From Saccoglossus kowalevskii (Eukaryota > Hemichordata > Enteropneusta > Harrimaniidae): DNA of 26,714 nucleotides. Both the position numbers and the translations under genes were made by a program. The notes under the pieces were generated by a model that worked only from the letters and a program-made list of their open reading frames with translations, was not told where the DNA came from and searched no databases. Position 1 is the stretch's first letter. Every line of letters begins with the position of its first letter. Positions 1 to 11,551 of this stretch are shown piece after piece. Location of the stretch: contig NW_003135346.1 of assembly GCF_000003605.2 (NCBI RefSeq), positions 328,815 to 355,528 on the forward strand. Direction: 5' to 3'.

Positions 1-1108
1 AGTAAAACAACGTGTCTCTATATAAAATAAGCAAAAATCAGACGAAGGCAGACAGAAATAAATCCAGGAACATTCCTCCAGTACTCTATATACCGGTAAA
101 GTTGACCAAAAATGGCGACGATCTGAATTTTCGTTTGTTAGAAATTGCGTACTGAATGTGTAGAACTACGTAGAAATCAATTTCAAGATAAACGCAAAAA
201 ACGTCCAAGATCAATGAATCTCAAACTAGGCCTAACAACTTTGAAGATATAAAGTTATAATTATTGAAACATGTCTGCCTAGCAACCATCTACTAAATAA
301 TGCCTTCTAATGTCGGGGCTAAATGTTATACGCGTTAAAGGCAGGATGGAGGACAGGAGGTTGAATGTCAGTCTAGGCCAGTCTCGCTACTGTGCAGTTT
401 TTAATTGGTTGTTTTGTAAGTTTATTAATGTTTGTTGTATAATACAGGGCGACACCCGCCACCTTCCCCTGGGCACGTTCGACAGTGCGACGGGAACAGG
501 TTTCCAAGGATTTTTGTCCCCAAGTTTTTTTATTCCAGACCTGGTTTTTCCAGTAACGGGGGTTGCTATTTTTTGTCGATGTTTTTGTCAGTTATTTTAA
601 ATGTTAGTTGATTTTTTTTTTCGCAGTTCATGCAATTTATTTTTTCTCGCATTTAGTTGTTTTCAATCTATGCACTTCAAGTTGAACACTACATGCAATG
701 TAATGACAGCCGTTTTTAGTCGGCTTTATTAGTGTGTTTTTGTTAAATAAATGGCACCTGGCAAGAACCTTACCTTATGTAAGTGTATGTTGTACATTGT
801 CGGATGTGACGAGTCTAGTAAAGACTGGTGTATTATTGCTCGCAAACCTACTCAAAGAATTTAGCAGTATTACAATTGGAGCCTGGTGATGCAAAGACTC
901 AAAACACACAGTATGTACCCGTGAGTACCAGTGAGTGTTACCCAAGATACACCCTCACGAATCGGAGTCTGAAAAATTTGATATAGTCTCAGTATAATAT
1001 AATCATATCAACGGCTAAAGTTGTCGGGAAAACGGAAATCGTCGTCTCTGCTGAAGGTTGACTGACTGGTGCATCTACGCCATCCTTGACTGTGGCGGAT
1101 GTGCATGG
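1..1108. other. Intergenic region downstream of GAL3ST-like gene 1
   Basis: No gene recognised. A plus-strand open frame near 310-600 has no family resemblance and sits inside a segment that looks like a long terminal repeat (311-874, listed separately). The minus strand carries AATAAA at 725-730, which could serve as a distant poly(A) signal for gene 1, whose stop codon is at 1109. That would give a 3' UTR of nearly 400 nt. Nothing else stands out. Confidence 0.5.
311..874 (+). repeat. Possible solo or truncated LTR
   Basis: The segment begins TGTCGGGG and ends TATTACA, the TG...CA ends typical of retroviral-type LTRs. A plus-strand AATAAA lies at 746-751, about 125 bp before the right end. 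Right after the end comes TTGGAGCCTGGTGATGC, which has the position and leading TGG of a tRNA primer binding site. No second LTR copy and no gag or pol are visible, so it would be a truncated element. The call rests only on these end signals; an ordinary non-coding region is a real alternative. Confidence 0.25.
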
Positions 1109-1866
1109 TTACCTATAATGCAGGATTCTTCTGTTTAGTTTTTTCCTCAGTATCTCAGTGTATTTTATTTCGGACCTTGTCATATCGACGCAATCTCTGT
1201 TTTGATTGGCGTCAGGGTTCAGTGTATTCCACGACATTTTGACCCCCTTTGGGTGGAAACCTTTGTTTCCGGTTTGGGTTATTCCGGAGATGCACTTATC
1301 GCGATACCAGCGCAGACGATTTTTTAAAACTTCCACTTCGTTTTCCATTCTAGTTTCTCCAAATCGTTTCACTTTCTCCCAGAACGTCTTGTTGAAATAT
1401 TTATAAAGGTGAAAATCAGCGGAGTTCCATTCTTCGATTTTTGTCGTTATTTCCGACCCTGCATGTTCTCTTGCTGCAGCGCCACGCACGTTCAGAGCGA
1501 GAAACACTACATCATCGACGTCCCAACACATTAGATGACGTAGCAACACCATCGACTCTTCAAAATATTCCATGATCAAAACCAGGTTGAAAACGAGGTT
1601 TAATTTATGAATCGCGCCCTCAAGCCTATCGATGTCATTCCAGTCGTTATAAGGAATTCCCAGATCAAACATGTAGTTATTATGCAGTAAATGTTGTCTG
1701 AAGAAGTATTTGTCATTTCCCGCTAAATATGTCTCCAATTTATTGTCGCTGCTCATATTTAGCGTCAGACGGTATGCAAAATAGCCAAATGCCGATTCGA
1801 ATTGCGTCACTGGGTGGCGCAGTATCGTTATAAACGCGGTGTCCGGTGGCATAAGTTTCTTCATCT
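1109..1866 (-). CDS. GAL3ST-like sulfotransferase gene 1, 3' terminal coding exon
   Basis: This encodes the larger part of a galactose-3-O-sulfotransferase, a Golgi-lumen enzyme that moves sulfate from PAPS to the 3-hydroxyl of galactose on glycolipids or glycans. The acceptor is TTTCTTTCAG just above 1866. It gives a phase 1 join that makes the split codon GAG (Glu90 of the visible protein). Visible motifs: LMPPDT at 94-99, then ILRHPVTQFESAFGYF at 104-119, the usual 3'-phosphate-binding segment with Arg106 and Ser114; HNNYMFDLG; LVLIMEYFEESMVLLRHLMCW; and WNSADFHLYKYFNKTFWEKV. All of these align with vertebrate GAL3ST proteins. The exon ends at a TGA or similar stop at 1109. The visible protein from both exons is 341 residues, against about 420 for human GAL3ST1; the missing part is N-terminal. 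The acceptor sugar cannot be told from sequence alone. Confidence 0.93.
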
Positions 1867-2066
1867 CTGAAAGAAAGATTTTACATCGGTTATTACTGAG
1901 CCGAGCGCGAGTTGGGTGCGAAAGATGCATTGATTGTATTCAAAAACTAACTTCTTTTTATATAGTATGTTGTAAATAGCGCCACCATTCCCATCAAGAT
2001 CCATCAAATGCACGTGAGCACGTTAATCTGAACAGCGCCACTAACGTCTCATACTAAACGACTTAC
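1867..2066 (-). other. Intron of GAL3ST-like gene 1 (phase 1, 200 bp)
   Basis: The donor reads CCAG/GTAAGT, with GT at 2066-2065, and the acceptor TTTCTTTCAG/AG, with AG at 1868-1867. Joining them keeps the frame and converts FNFP + EMKKLMPPDT into the continuous family sequence. The intron lies at the same place and phase as the 2266-bp intron of gene 2. Confidence 0.9.
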
Positions 2067-2334
2067 CTGGAAAATTGAAGACTGTGTGGTGGGTTAAGAT
2101 GTTGTACTCGTGCCATGGAACATGAATAATATCCGTGGAATTAAACTTGTGCGGGTAGCCGAGTAGGTGGCTTCGTTTAGGTAGGACTAATGTCAAATTG
2201 TGTTTGTCGGCATATCTGAATAGTATGTTCTGCAAGGTACTACTTCCGGTCTTGTGTGTCTTCAGCATAACGATGTTTGTCCTCGGAGTACACGATAAAG
2301 TCACGGGGTCAGTGACATCCTTGTCGCCAATCAG
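2067..2334 (-). CDS. GAL3ST-like sulfotransferase gene 1, upstream coding exon (PAPS loop)
   Basis: This encodes 89 residues plus one base. Residues 24-33, LKTHKTGSST, form the 5'-phosphosulfate-binding loop of the family, preceded by the conserved Cys-x-Pro-Arg. YADKHNLTLVLP carries an NLT glycosylation sequon that is also present in gene 2. I start the exon after TACTCGCAG at 2335-2337 because gene 2 has an acceptor at the equivalent position in the same phase 0. An ATGATG at 2362-2367 is in frame upstream, with an in-frame TAA just before it. Starting there would give a protein with no membrane anchor, so I prefer a spliced start. The first exon, with tail, anchor and stem, was not found upstream. 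Confidence 0.88.
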
Positions 2335-3028
2335 CTGCGAGTAGATACAAATGTGTTGCAGCATCATGGTAAAAGATTACCACTAACATATGAGGAAGGG
2401 TCCACTTACTACTAGTATGTGCAACGACAACTACAACCTATATCTATATATATTTAATAAAAAAATGTGGCTCGACAATTGTTATCCTTTAATAATAATC
2501 ACCTTGAGATTCTTATTATTATTATGTACTACATATCAATACCAGACGCCTAGCAGACAATGTTATACCATGGACAGACAGTAATCCATTAAGTACTGTA
2601 AAAGGATTAATAATTCACTGGGTTGTAATTATGCTTATTTCGCTGACTGGAAAATGCGCTAAATTAAAACCCAGTGAATTTGTGAAATTGAGCATAGAAA
2701 ACATTATCTAAATGATAAAACCATGAATTTAAAACCCACTGAATATACCTGAAATTTAAACCCAGTGAAAATTAGTCATTTTACAGTACTTTTGAATTAT
2801 TTCTGTACATATTTAATGTTAATGAAAACATGATAAATTAATAGCGTATACCAATATTTACAACACAACTGGTGCTGGTAATATAATGTTTTATGCAAGC
2901 AACGCACTGGTTGGTATAACTGTCAAAATCATAAATTACCATTGTTTTTATTGATTCAGACCGGAAACATATGAATGACAACGCCAGTACTCAGAGTTTC
3001 TCTGTATAATATAGTACGAGTGTGGTTG
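2335..3028. other. Region upstream of gene 1; one MITE, no exon found
   Basis: The missing N-terminal exon of gene 1 would be expected here or further right, on the minus strand. I found no minus-strand open frame with a hydrophobic anchor followed by a donor. The region holds the MITE at 2596-2786 and otherwise plain AT-rich DNA. Confidence 0.5.
2596..2786. mobile_element. TA-flanked MITE, about 190 bp
   Basis: The left end reads CTGTAAAAGGATTAATAATT followed by CACTGGGTT. The reverse complement of the right end reads CTGTAAAATGACTAATTTT followed by CACTGGGTTT. TA stands directly outside both ends (2594-2595 and 2787-2788), as for Tc1/mariner-type insertion. Extra copies of the AAACCCAxTGAA block lie inside. 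It has no coding capacity. Confidence 0.75.
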
Positions 3029-3194
<166 letters not shown>

Positions 3195-3529
3195 TGTTTA
3201 CCGACAATGATTTATCATATTCATCGTCGCCCACACTTCGTGTTATGGCAACTGCATTTCTGTGTGAAGTAAGTTAAAAAAAAGAAATTGGAATGGTTAT
3301 TTTAAAATACGTGTTCATATATAATGTTCGCACATTATATAAATAACATTTTATATCATACTCTGTCTCCATGGTGGCACAATCATTTAAGATTAGGGCT
3401 AATCGAGAAACTATCACATACTAGTAAATAGGCCAGACCCAAACAAACCAAAAAAAATATCGCTGAGCGGCGAGCGATTCTTTTTTAAATTATGAGACGA
3501 GCGAAGATATTTAGTTTTTATCGCTCTTT

Positions 3530-3991
3530 AATTAATTTATTTATTTATTTATTTATTTAGCTAGTTATTTATTTATTTAGCTAGTTATTTAGCTAGTTAT
3601 TTAGTTATTTGGCTAGTTATTTAGCTAGTTAGCTAGTTATTTAGCTAGTTATTTAGCTAGTTATTTAGCTAGTTATTTAGCTAGTTATTTAGTTATATAG
3701 CTAGTTATTTATTTAGTTAGCTAGTTATTTAGCTAGTTATTTAGCTAGTTATTTAGTTATTTGGCTAGTTATTTAGCTAGTTATTTATTTATTTAGCTAG
3801 TTATTTAGCTAGTTATTTAGCTAGTTATTTAGCTAGTTATTTAGCTAGTTATTTATTTAGTTAGCTAGTTATTTAGCTAGTTATTTAGTTATTTATCTAG
3901 TTATTTGGCTAGTTATTTGGCTAATTATTTATTTATTCTAGTTATTTAGTTAGCTGGTTTTTAGTTATTTATCAAATTATTTAGTTAGTTT
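3530..3991. repeat. Minisatellite with 12-bp unit AGCTAGTTATTT
   Basis: The array starts as plain (ATTT)n at 3530-3559 and changes into a 12-bp unit made of three tetranucleotides (AGCT, AGTT, ATTT), repeated over about 430 bp. Variants such as GGCTAGTTATTT and ATCTAGTTATTT occur. The (ATTT) start is complementary to the (AAAT) array at 3029-3194, so the two could pair as a hairpin across a loop of about 335 bp. Confidence 0.95.
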
Positions 3992-4499
3992 TATTAAATT
4001 TTGTGATTATATAACATATAAACGGGATCAGGGATGAATTTCAACAAAACATAAAATTGCATGAATAAGATTAAAAAATCATGTTCTAGGAAAGCTCTGT
4101 CATCTGCACAAATTCCATTCTCGAGTTTACGTATCTGGCAACACAAATAACCGATTTTAGAAAAACCTCGTCCTGCAATCTCCCATTTAAAATAAATATA
4201 CATTCGGAAATGTTACAAGTGTCTATTCCATTTGTTTCGTTGTGCTTGCTGAATAATCTGATGTCAACCTGATGCAGTCAAAGTAATGCGTATACATATT
4301 ATATCTGACAGGCTGAATACACATTGCTCCCAGTATATGTAAATACGATCAGCTAGGATCCGGTCGCAGATTGCAATCGCATAATTCATTTCAGTGTTAC
4401 TGTGTACTTATTATTCTAAAAATGCGTATTTGTTTTTTCTGAAATAAATACACTTGTATATACAACTACGATTAAACCAGGAGCCAAGCTGCCAATTCA
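3992..4499. other. Intergenic DNA, nothing recognised
   Basis: AT-rich sequence. A minus-strand open frame of 69 codons ending near 3994 has no recognisable domain and no splice context. Confidence 0.5.
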
Positions 4500-4933
4500 G
4501 ACATTCGGTACGTTTAATCGTTGACACACATTTGAAAAAAAATCCGTCAATTGGTTACAATGTGGCCCAGCATGTAGACAGCGGATTTTAATATTAGCAG
4601 TCAGAGCTGACGTAGTTCAATTGACAAACAACAGCGGTTCGTTGTGTTTGCTTTTCTCTTTGGCTATATATAATAGAAGCATTATTCGACAAAACAGATT
4701 TGAAGGGTAAATATGGTTCAACGGAAACAAAACGGAATATCTATATATTTACGCATTATAGTAAGCATTCACAATTTGATCCTGTCGATTAGAAGCAAAC
4801 ACAAACAACAAAAACAAGAATTGTATCTACGAGAAGTTTATATTTCAGCACCCGCTCGTTGTATCTAAAATGCACTGGAGGAAAGCAAATTTGACGAAAA
4901 TGAATTTGGTTTTGGTTTTATTTTGTTTTTCTG
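4500..4933 (+). repeat. Dispersed direct repeat, copy 1
   Basis: The segment from GACATTCGGTACGTTTAATCG onwards matches 10056-10467 in the same orientation, with only scattered mismatches over about 400 bp. Copy 1 holds some 28 bases near 4871-4900 that copy 2 lacks. Both end in a GT-rich run, TTTTGTTTTTCTG. No terminal inverted repeats or open frame point to an element class. Confidence 0.9.
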
Positions 4934-6156
4934 ATTTTTTTTTTACGTTTTCTTATAGTTTACGCAATGAAAATAACACCTGACTACCGCTACAGTAAAA
5001 TAATCGTAACCCATCACCCCGGTAAAAGTATTCGGCCTGATATTGCACAGAGCTCATTTTCGCTGCCACTCGCTCGTATCGGTCGTGGCCCAGTATTAAT
5101 TACCATGGTGTACTCACCGAAGTATATTGACGTTGGCCACTTGCAGAAATGACGTCATCAGTACGGAAAATGCACATATCACACCAAATAATATCAATAT
5201 TTTTGAGTAGACCATTTATGCGACGTGACTGGTAACTCGCTCGGCGAGTTCACAAGAAGATAACGAATTGTAATGAGTGTATTGTAATCCAATATCCGTC
5301 ACCTGATTGAACAGCCTCAATTTCACATCACACACAGCTGTTCGCAGTGCCTAAGCGCGTTCAAACTACTTGTTGACGAACGATTAGTGGCTATAAGTGG
5401 AAAGATCAGTTATTTGGTAATGGGCATACCACGTCTCTGGGAGAAATCAGCCTACTAGTACTTAGCGGGAGATAACTCCGAACGAAGTCATGTGCCATTA
5501 TTTGCCAAAGGTCCTATATTCGCTACCGATTACCCGCGCGTACCGTTTATGTTCTCATTGTAATGTACTTGCGTGTGAAATACTACGCCATACTACACCA
5601 TCTGTTTATATCATTCGCTAGTTGTATTTTTGTAATTCCCCTAACTGCTTTCCATGGTACTAATATCGCAATGGAGCGCTGAAGCCGGACTCATTGGTTA
5701 TGAAAATCATGCAATCTATTTTTTATAATGACGAGTAGCTTCGCAATGATTGGCTTTTGCGATGATTGGCTTTCGCGGCAGATACTTGTCTTTTTATCGG
5801 AGTTGAGAAATCTAATGTTGTATGTGTTAATCTGGGAATATCATGTATAATTAAAATGACACAAAATATATGAGATATGTAATTATATGCTTAAATGGTA
5901 CACCTAAATGAGTATTAGTTTTATTTACGAAAATATGTGTTCACAACTATATGAACCGGCATGGAAATTCACACCACCAATGGAAATTCACATAATTTTG
6001 TTTATTTTGTACGTGTACGTGTACTATGATTGCATATTTTATTACATACACATTCAAAATATTTATCATATAACCCGGACAATAGAAAGCATTATTTTTT
6101 CCCCTGTCTGTGTAACTTCATATTTTAGTATAGGTAGTAAGAATGCATATACGTTA
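4934..6156. other. Intergenic DNA with three ATTGG boxes
   Basis: No gene recognised. Three ATTGG (inverted CCAAT) boxes cluster at about 5693, 5749 and 5765; the last two lie in a 16-18 bp tandem GCRATGATTGGCTTT. A short perfect hairpin, AACTCGC-TCG-GCGAGTT, lies near 5234-5250. The 5920-6100 part shares diverged blocks with 7150-7440 (TACGAAAATATxTGTTCAC, ATAATTTTGTTTA, GTGTACTA), so the two are old copies of one repeat. Confidence 0.4.
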
Positions 6157-6580
6157 AGGGACAACGTCAAAAGATCGATGTCGGATAAAAAAAACTTATT
6201 TCCTTTAGTTTGGGGGTGGGGGTTTTTGACCTCAAAAAGTTTCCATCCTACAAAAAGATTTTATTGTTTAATGAAGTCAAAAAATCATGGAGTATTTGTA
6301 GTTCGTTTTTTTCTATCCAACCATGGACAAAAATAACAGATAATGAAAAAACACACATTCAAGACGAGAAAATAGTTTGGCCCGAGTGTAAATATTTGCG
6401 TCAAAGGAGGTCAACTGCTATGCTATACTACTGTCCGATTATTAATTTGTATTTAATGGTGAATGTATTCTGACGCCATGATCAATATTTATCAATTAAG
6501 TTTCAGTGGGGTGGGGGTTTGGAAAAAAAACTAAAGGAATTAGGTTTTTTATCCGACATCGATCTTTTGACGTCGTCCCT
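6157..6580. mobile_element. Inverted-repeat element (MITE), 424 bp
   Basis: The left arm starts AGGGACAACGTCAAAAGATC and continues through GATGTCGGATAAAAAA, TTCCTTTAGTTT and GGGGGTGGGGG to about 6225. The reverse complement of 6505-6580 gives nearly the same series starting AGGGACGACGTC. The arms are about 70 bp. Flanks read GTTA on the left and AATT on the right, so no clean target duplication can be named. Two overlapping open frames cross the arms and are not counted as genes. Confidence 0.85.
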
Positions 6581-9500
6581 AATTGGGATGTATATATCCT
6601 AGCTAGTTTCTAGTACGCCCTCTCATATTACTTGACAATAGTCTCCCAATATTTTGTAAGCTATAAAATTGGTATACGTTAACTCAGATGTAACAGAAGT
6701 AAGTGAAAGTTACATCCCAGTAAGTAAAAGAACTAATGTTTCGTTTCATCTTTTATTTATTTGGCCATGAAATGGCCGGAGCCGGCAACTTAACACTTAC
6801 TGTTCGTCAATTACGGAGATACAAAGGGTGACAGCCGCCCGACTCGCCTGGAAGGTGATGATGGGGTGTTAAATCGCGACTTTACGTACTTCTTGGCCGG
6901 TCTGCCTTTGATATAGCTCTATGAAATTCACTACAATGAGTTGAATTCATGTGGGCGTAGAAGCTGTGATGTTTTCCAATAAAGAAAACTTACTACGAAC
7001 ACATGTGTATGGTATATGTGCTATTTATCCGTTTTTAACGCATGAACTCACGAAACTTGGTATGTCGTGTTTTTTGCTTGGACCCCCACACCCGCGATTT
7101 AGCGAGAGGTCAACGTATATGGTGATGGGTGTATTCTACGATTAGTGTTTGTTACGAAAATATTTGTTCACTATTTTATAAAATGGCTTTGTAATTCCCA
7201 TCACCAATTATATATAATGTCACATCATGTTGACAAAATTTTAACTACAAGGTAATCCAAAATCGCTCTCGATAATTTTGTTTACTCTGTATGTGTACTA
7301 CGGTTGCATTTGAAGTTTTTATCATTTTACTGGTGTGCATATTTTACCGGTAATACATTACATTACTGTGCACTTTACAAAAATACCCATGATATATTAT
7401 TTATAGAATCCATTATACAACCTGGACAAATGAAATTATTATTTTTATTGGCATAATGATAACATGTACCTTAAATGCGGAAATCCTAGTAAATGAGATT
7501 TAAAAAAAAATTGATTGTCACTTGTCTCCAGGGTTGCAAGTTTTTAAAAAAAATAAAATAAAAAAGATTATTCACTCTGACATTTATTTTGTAGTAACAT
7601 GTTCATGTGTACCATATAGGGTTCACAGTATCTTTTGCTTACTGACTTGACTACACTTTGTACATGGCAGTTTCCAGCATAAATATCAGATTATTCGGAA
7701 ACATAATATTGTAATGTAAATTTCGTTCATTAATGCTGTATGTTGACGCTACTTCAGGTCCTACCTGTTATCCAGACTGAGTCTCATGTTGACTATGCGC
7801 CAGATCGTTTACTTACTAAATACTTGCTTATCAGTGTAAAATTCGATCAAGAAAAAGTAAGAATGGTTAAAAAAAAAGAGATAAAAGTCAGTTGCCCGTG
7901 TCAGAAAAGCTACAGAATCAAAATTTTATACAAAGAAATTGAAAATCACAATTACATAGAAATGTTCAATACACTGCTATTCCGGCCATCAACTGAATCA
8001 TCAGTCTTCATCATTGATTTAACTGATATTTCCATCCATTTGCTTAGTTGTCTGAGACTGAATGTTGTCAAGTTCTTGAGTGTATTTTTACGTACGGCGA
8101 CGTCAACATTACCGATTACATTACAGTCCCTCAACACTGTGATTACATTAAATGCGCGTTGATCAGGAAGTTAATTTTGAGAGTAGAGGAATTTTTATAC
8201 TGGAGACGTTCCAGTACCGAGTTGTTCGATTGGCATATCAAATTCCTTTATTTGAATAGAACATGTTCTATATATTCACCAAAATAATAACGTTCCTATG
8301 TTTCTTGGTATACAACGAACTTGAAACAAAAGAAATCGTTCGATCCAAACGACCTGCGTCCTTGGAAATCAAGTTTTATAGCCCTTGTCTTTCCGAGCGA
8401 AGATACCCGGGGAACAAATATTAATGCCGTAATTCCCTCTGATGTGGGAATAGGTGACAAAGGTCAAAACAAATTTGAGGGAATCCGAAAACGTAACTTA
8501 CTGCACGTGAATTTCACGAAGAAGTTTTCAACGTTCTGGTTATCTCTGTGCGATTGCAGTGTTTTAAACAAAATTGAGGAACTCTAAAAACACAATTTAT
8601 GGCATGACAAAAACGCTATGTAATGCAAGTAATGCAATATCACGATGAATGTTCGCCCATTCGTCCATGTTTATTTGGTGATACGAATGATTCAGCGAAC
8701 GCAAATTAATGCGAGTAAATTTCCCTACTAAGGTTTAAATGTTGTCGTTGTATGTCGTGTCCAATATGGCGACCAAGGGCAAACGCATTGTTATGTAAAT
8801 TAGCCTTAGTTGAAAATTTGAGTTTTCTCGGCGATAGCTACGTGAGTTTGAACCAAAATGTTATCGGCAAGACTCAAAATTCGACAGTGACAGCCACTGA
8901 AACGTAATTGAAGACAAAAGAACACGTCAATCAAAAAAGACTTGTTTCGAGTCCTGGTGTAAAATGGAGGCACCTACCATTGTTGACTCATGAGGGGAAT
9001 GGAAATCGGTCGATTTGAGGGTGTCACAATAAGCGAGGTAGCAAATCGTTTTTAAGCTACGAAAATATGAAGACTTTGAACCTACTCTTTGGACTTTAGT
9101 ACAATGTCATTTTTGTTTGATTACCTAAGGGGTTTAGGTTCATATGCTGCAAGTTACAATGCACATACCAAAGCGGCCGTCCCTCAGCATATAATATAGC
9201 CAAGGCATTTTCGATGTCGAAATCGCTAAACGCCCTTTTTACGCAAACTGCGAAGTTCGAATTACTAAATGAAGTAAAGGACGACGAAGATAAAATATCC
9301 AAGAACCAACACATACAAACAATTGTATCTCAAAAGTGAATATTCTTGATGTATTTTAAGTCTAACCGGACCGGAAATGGGAATTTGTTAGTTTTCTAAA
9401 TATCCAAACATATTTTAGTATAAGGTAGTAACGATCATTTATTCACAAGCATAATCATTATGTTTGTAATTGTGATTAACGAGGCAATAAACCACCGCTG

Positions 9501-10055
9501 AGTATACCACGAGATTCTGCACAATCCACAACATACACAAGAGCAATAACGATGGTGGTGTAATGTCATTATATTGTAACAACTTCTGAGAAATTCATCA
9601 GTGACATGAAAATAGCCTTGAAGCATCACACACCTCACATGACTGTATTATGATACAGCAACCAACACGTTCTGCTTTCAACCGCGATAAAATAAAATGA
9701 GCCCTGGGACGAGTAGCATACAGTGATCATGGAAACATCGAGTGGTGGCGCAAACTCGGACCCGTATTTTCGCGATTCGAGGTGTGTTTGAGTAATTTCC
9801 CGGCAACGTTGGTACTATATGTACATGCTCACAGTTGACATGTTTTTGTTTTTTTTTAAATACAGCCGCCAATTAGAACCGTAAGTCCGGTTGCTTTGTT
9901 GAAGGAATCGAACAACCTGACCGGTTCATGGACGAATCACTGCAATTTTTGGCGTCGTTTGTGTCGTTTGGGACCTACTTCTAAACATGACAAAAAAACT
10001 GTGGTATATGGTGTTGTTGCGTTGTATTTGGAATACCCTTGTTTACAGTGTTATA
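6581..10055. other. Intergenic DNA, no recognised gene
   Basis: Plus-strand open frames of 140 codons (7740-8162) and 88 codons (8321-8587) are the longest but match no family I know and lack clear splice or promoter context. A diverged repeat shared with 5920-6100 lies near 7150-7440. A small exon-like segment at 9729-9781 is treated under findings. One copy of a 66-bp repeat lies at 9482-9547. Confidence 0.4.
9482..9547 (+). repeat. Short direct repeat, copy 1 (66 bp)
   Basis: Matches 10482-10547 in the same orientation with few differences; the core is ACGAGATTCTGCACAATCCA. The two copies lie 1000 bp apart, on either side of the second large direct repeat. Confidence 0.85.
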
Positions 10056-10467
10056 GACATTCGGTACGTTTAATCGTTGACACGCATTTTAAAAAATATG
10101 TCAATTGGTTCAATGTGGCCCAGCATGTAGACAGAGGATTTTAATATTAGCAGTCAGAGCTGACGTAGTTCAATTGACAAACAACAGCGGTTCGTTGTGT
10201 TTGCTTTTCTCTTTGGCTATATATAATAGAAGCATTGTTTGACAAAACAGATTTAAAGGGTCAATGTGGTTCAACGGAATCAAAACGAAATATCTATATA
10301 TTTACGCATTATAGTAAGCATTCACAATTGGGTCCTGTCGATTAGAAGCAAACACAAACAACAAAAACATGAATTGTATCTACGAGAAGTTTATATTTCA
10401 GCACCCGCTCGTTGTATCTAAAATGAATTTTGTTTTGTTTTGTTTTGTTTTTTATTTTGTTTTTCTG
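10056..10467 (+). repeat. Dispersed direct repeat, copy 2
   Basis: Close match to 4500-4933 in the same orientation. Differences are point changes, a short deletion after the ATCTAAAATG motif and an expanded GTTTT run. High similarity suggests a recent copy event. Confidence 0.9.
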
Positions 10468-10481
10468 TTAATTAATTAATA

Positions 10482-10547
10482 AGGAAATAAACCACCACCG
10501 AGTGTACCACGAGATTCTGCACAATCCACGACATACACAAGAGCATT
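10482..10547 (+). repeat. Short direct repeat, copy 2 (66 bp)
   Basis: Second copy of the segment at 9482-9547. It follows the GTTTT run that ends the larger repeat. Confidence 0.85.
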
Positions 10548-11551
10548 AAAGCCACCCTGACACTTGCACGATTCTGTGGCACGCAAACTGGTCGTTAACT
10601 GGCGTGAAGTGTGCGTAAACCCGTCATGACTGCGTGCCATGTCGGGACGAGAATTATGAAATGTTCAAAATTTTGGTTACGACAAAATTTCGCGACCGGG
10701 TCGCGAACTATGCGCAAACTGTTCGTGACCTCGTCGTGAACTCTACGAGAGAATGCGTGCCAGTACGTACGAGCATAACATTTTTCTCAATTGTCCCTCG
10801 ATTTTGACCGATTTTGACCTTTCAGATTGTTCACAGTATGGAATATTTGTTTGCAAATCAATTGCCTAACAATTAAATGTTTGGAGCAATTTCCACATGA
10901 AGGCATGTTAAGCTATAATGGACTTCTTGGTTTAGATAAGTATGCGTCATCGCTCTTGTTTACGCTATGCGCGAGTGCGCAGTTTCTGGTACACATGTTT
11001 GCACTCGAAGATAAAATAACGGTGTTTTTCGCTGCTGTTTCAAATAAATATACATGTACGTGTTCTTGTTCTTGTTAATTAAACAAATTATGGGCAATGT
11101 TATCACAGGAAATCGCAAGCCTGTTCTGATAAGTCTGTATTGATTTCTTATCATACTTTCACATCCCGGTGAAGTGGTTTGTGGTTTAGTGTTTATTTTA
11201 TAGCATTACCCGACTTACAGAAAGCATGTGACTATCATATGCAAATAACAAGACGGATCGTTTTTATTACACTATTTGAGATCTTTACGAACTTTCTTTG
11301 AATTTAATCAATTGACGACTACGTTACTTGAAACAGAATATCATATACATTCACGCAACCCAGTGACTCTGTTTGAGTCACATTAGGTGATACTCTTAAT
11401 GTCAAAATGTGTAATAATCTGCGAATGTTCTTGAAACTCCTACGATATATTCCGATAACATCAAAACAATAACAATTACTTCGAATTGAGGTTATAGATG
11501 TCGGAAAATAGAATCTCAGCTGTTGATCTGACCATTTCTCATTTATAGATA
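10548..11551. other. Intergenic DNA with a CpG-richer patch
   Basis: 10555-10790 is clearly richer in CG dinucleotides than its surroundings, with repeated GGCACGC, CGTGAAC and CGCAAACTG words and a short palindrome, GCGACCGGGTCGCG, near 10691. It looks like a decayed repeat rather than a gene. The remainder is ordinary AT-rich DNA. Confidence 0.4.

Noticed and set aside
5908-6473. Overlapping 142- and 87-codon plus-strand open frames
   Set aside because: They run across the left arm of the inverted-repeat element at 6157-6580, have low complexity and resemble no family.
7740-8587. Plus-strand open frames of 140 and 88 codons
   Set aside because: No recognised domain, no splice or promoter pattern; could be chance. 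Transcript data would be needed to revive them.
10340-10400. Minus-strand MFLLFVFASNRQ frame as a possible signal-anchor exon
   Set aside because: Lies in the dispersed direct repeat, lacks a donor and reaches a stop soon after; the other copy has TTG in place of ATG.
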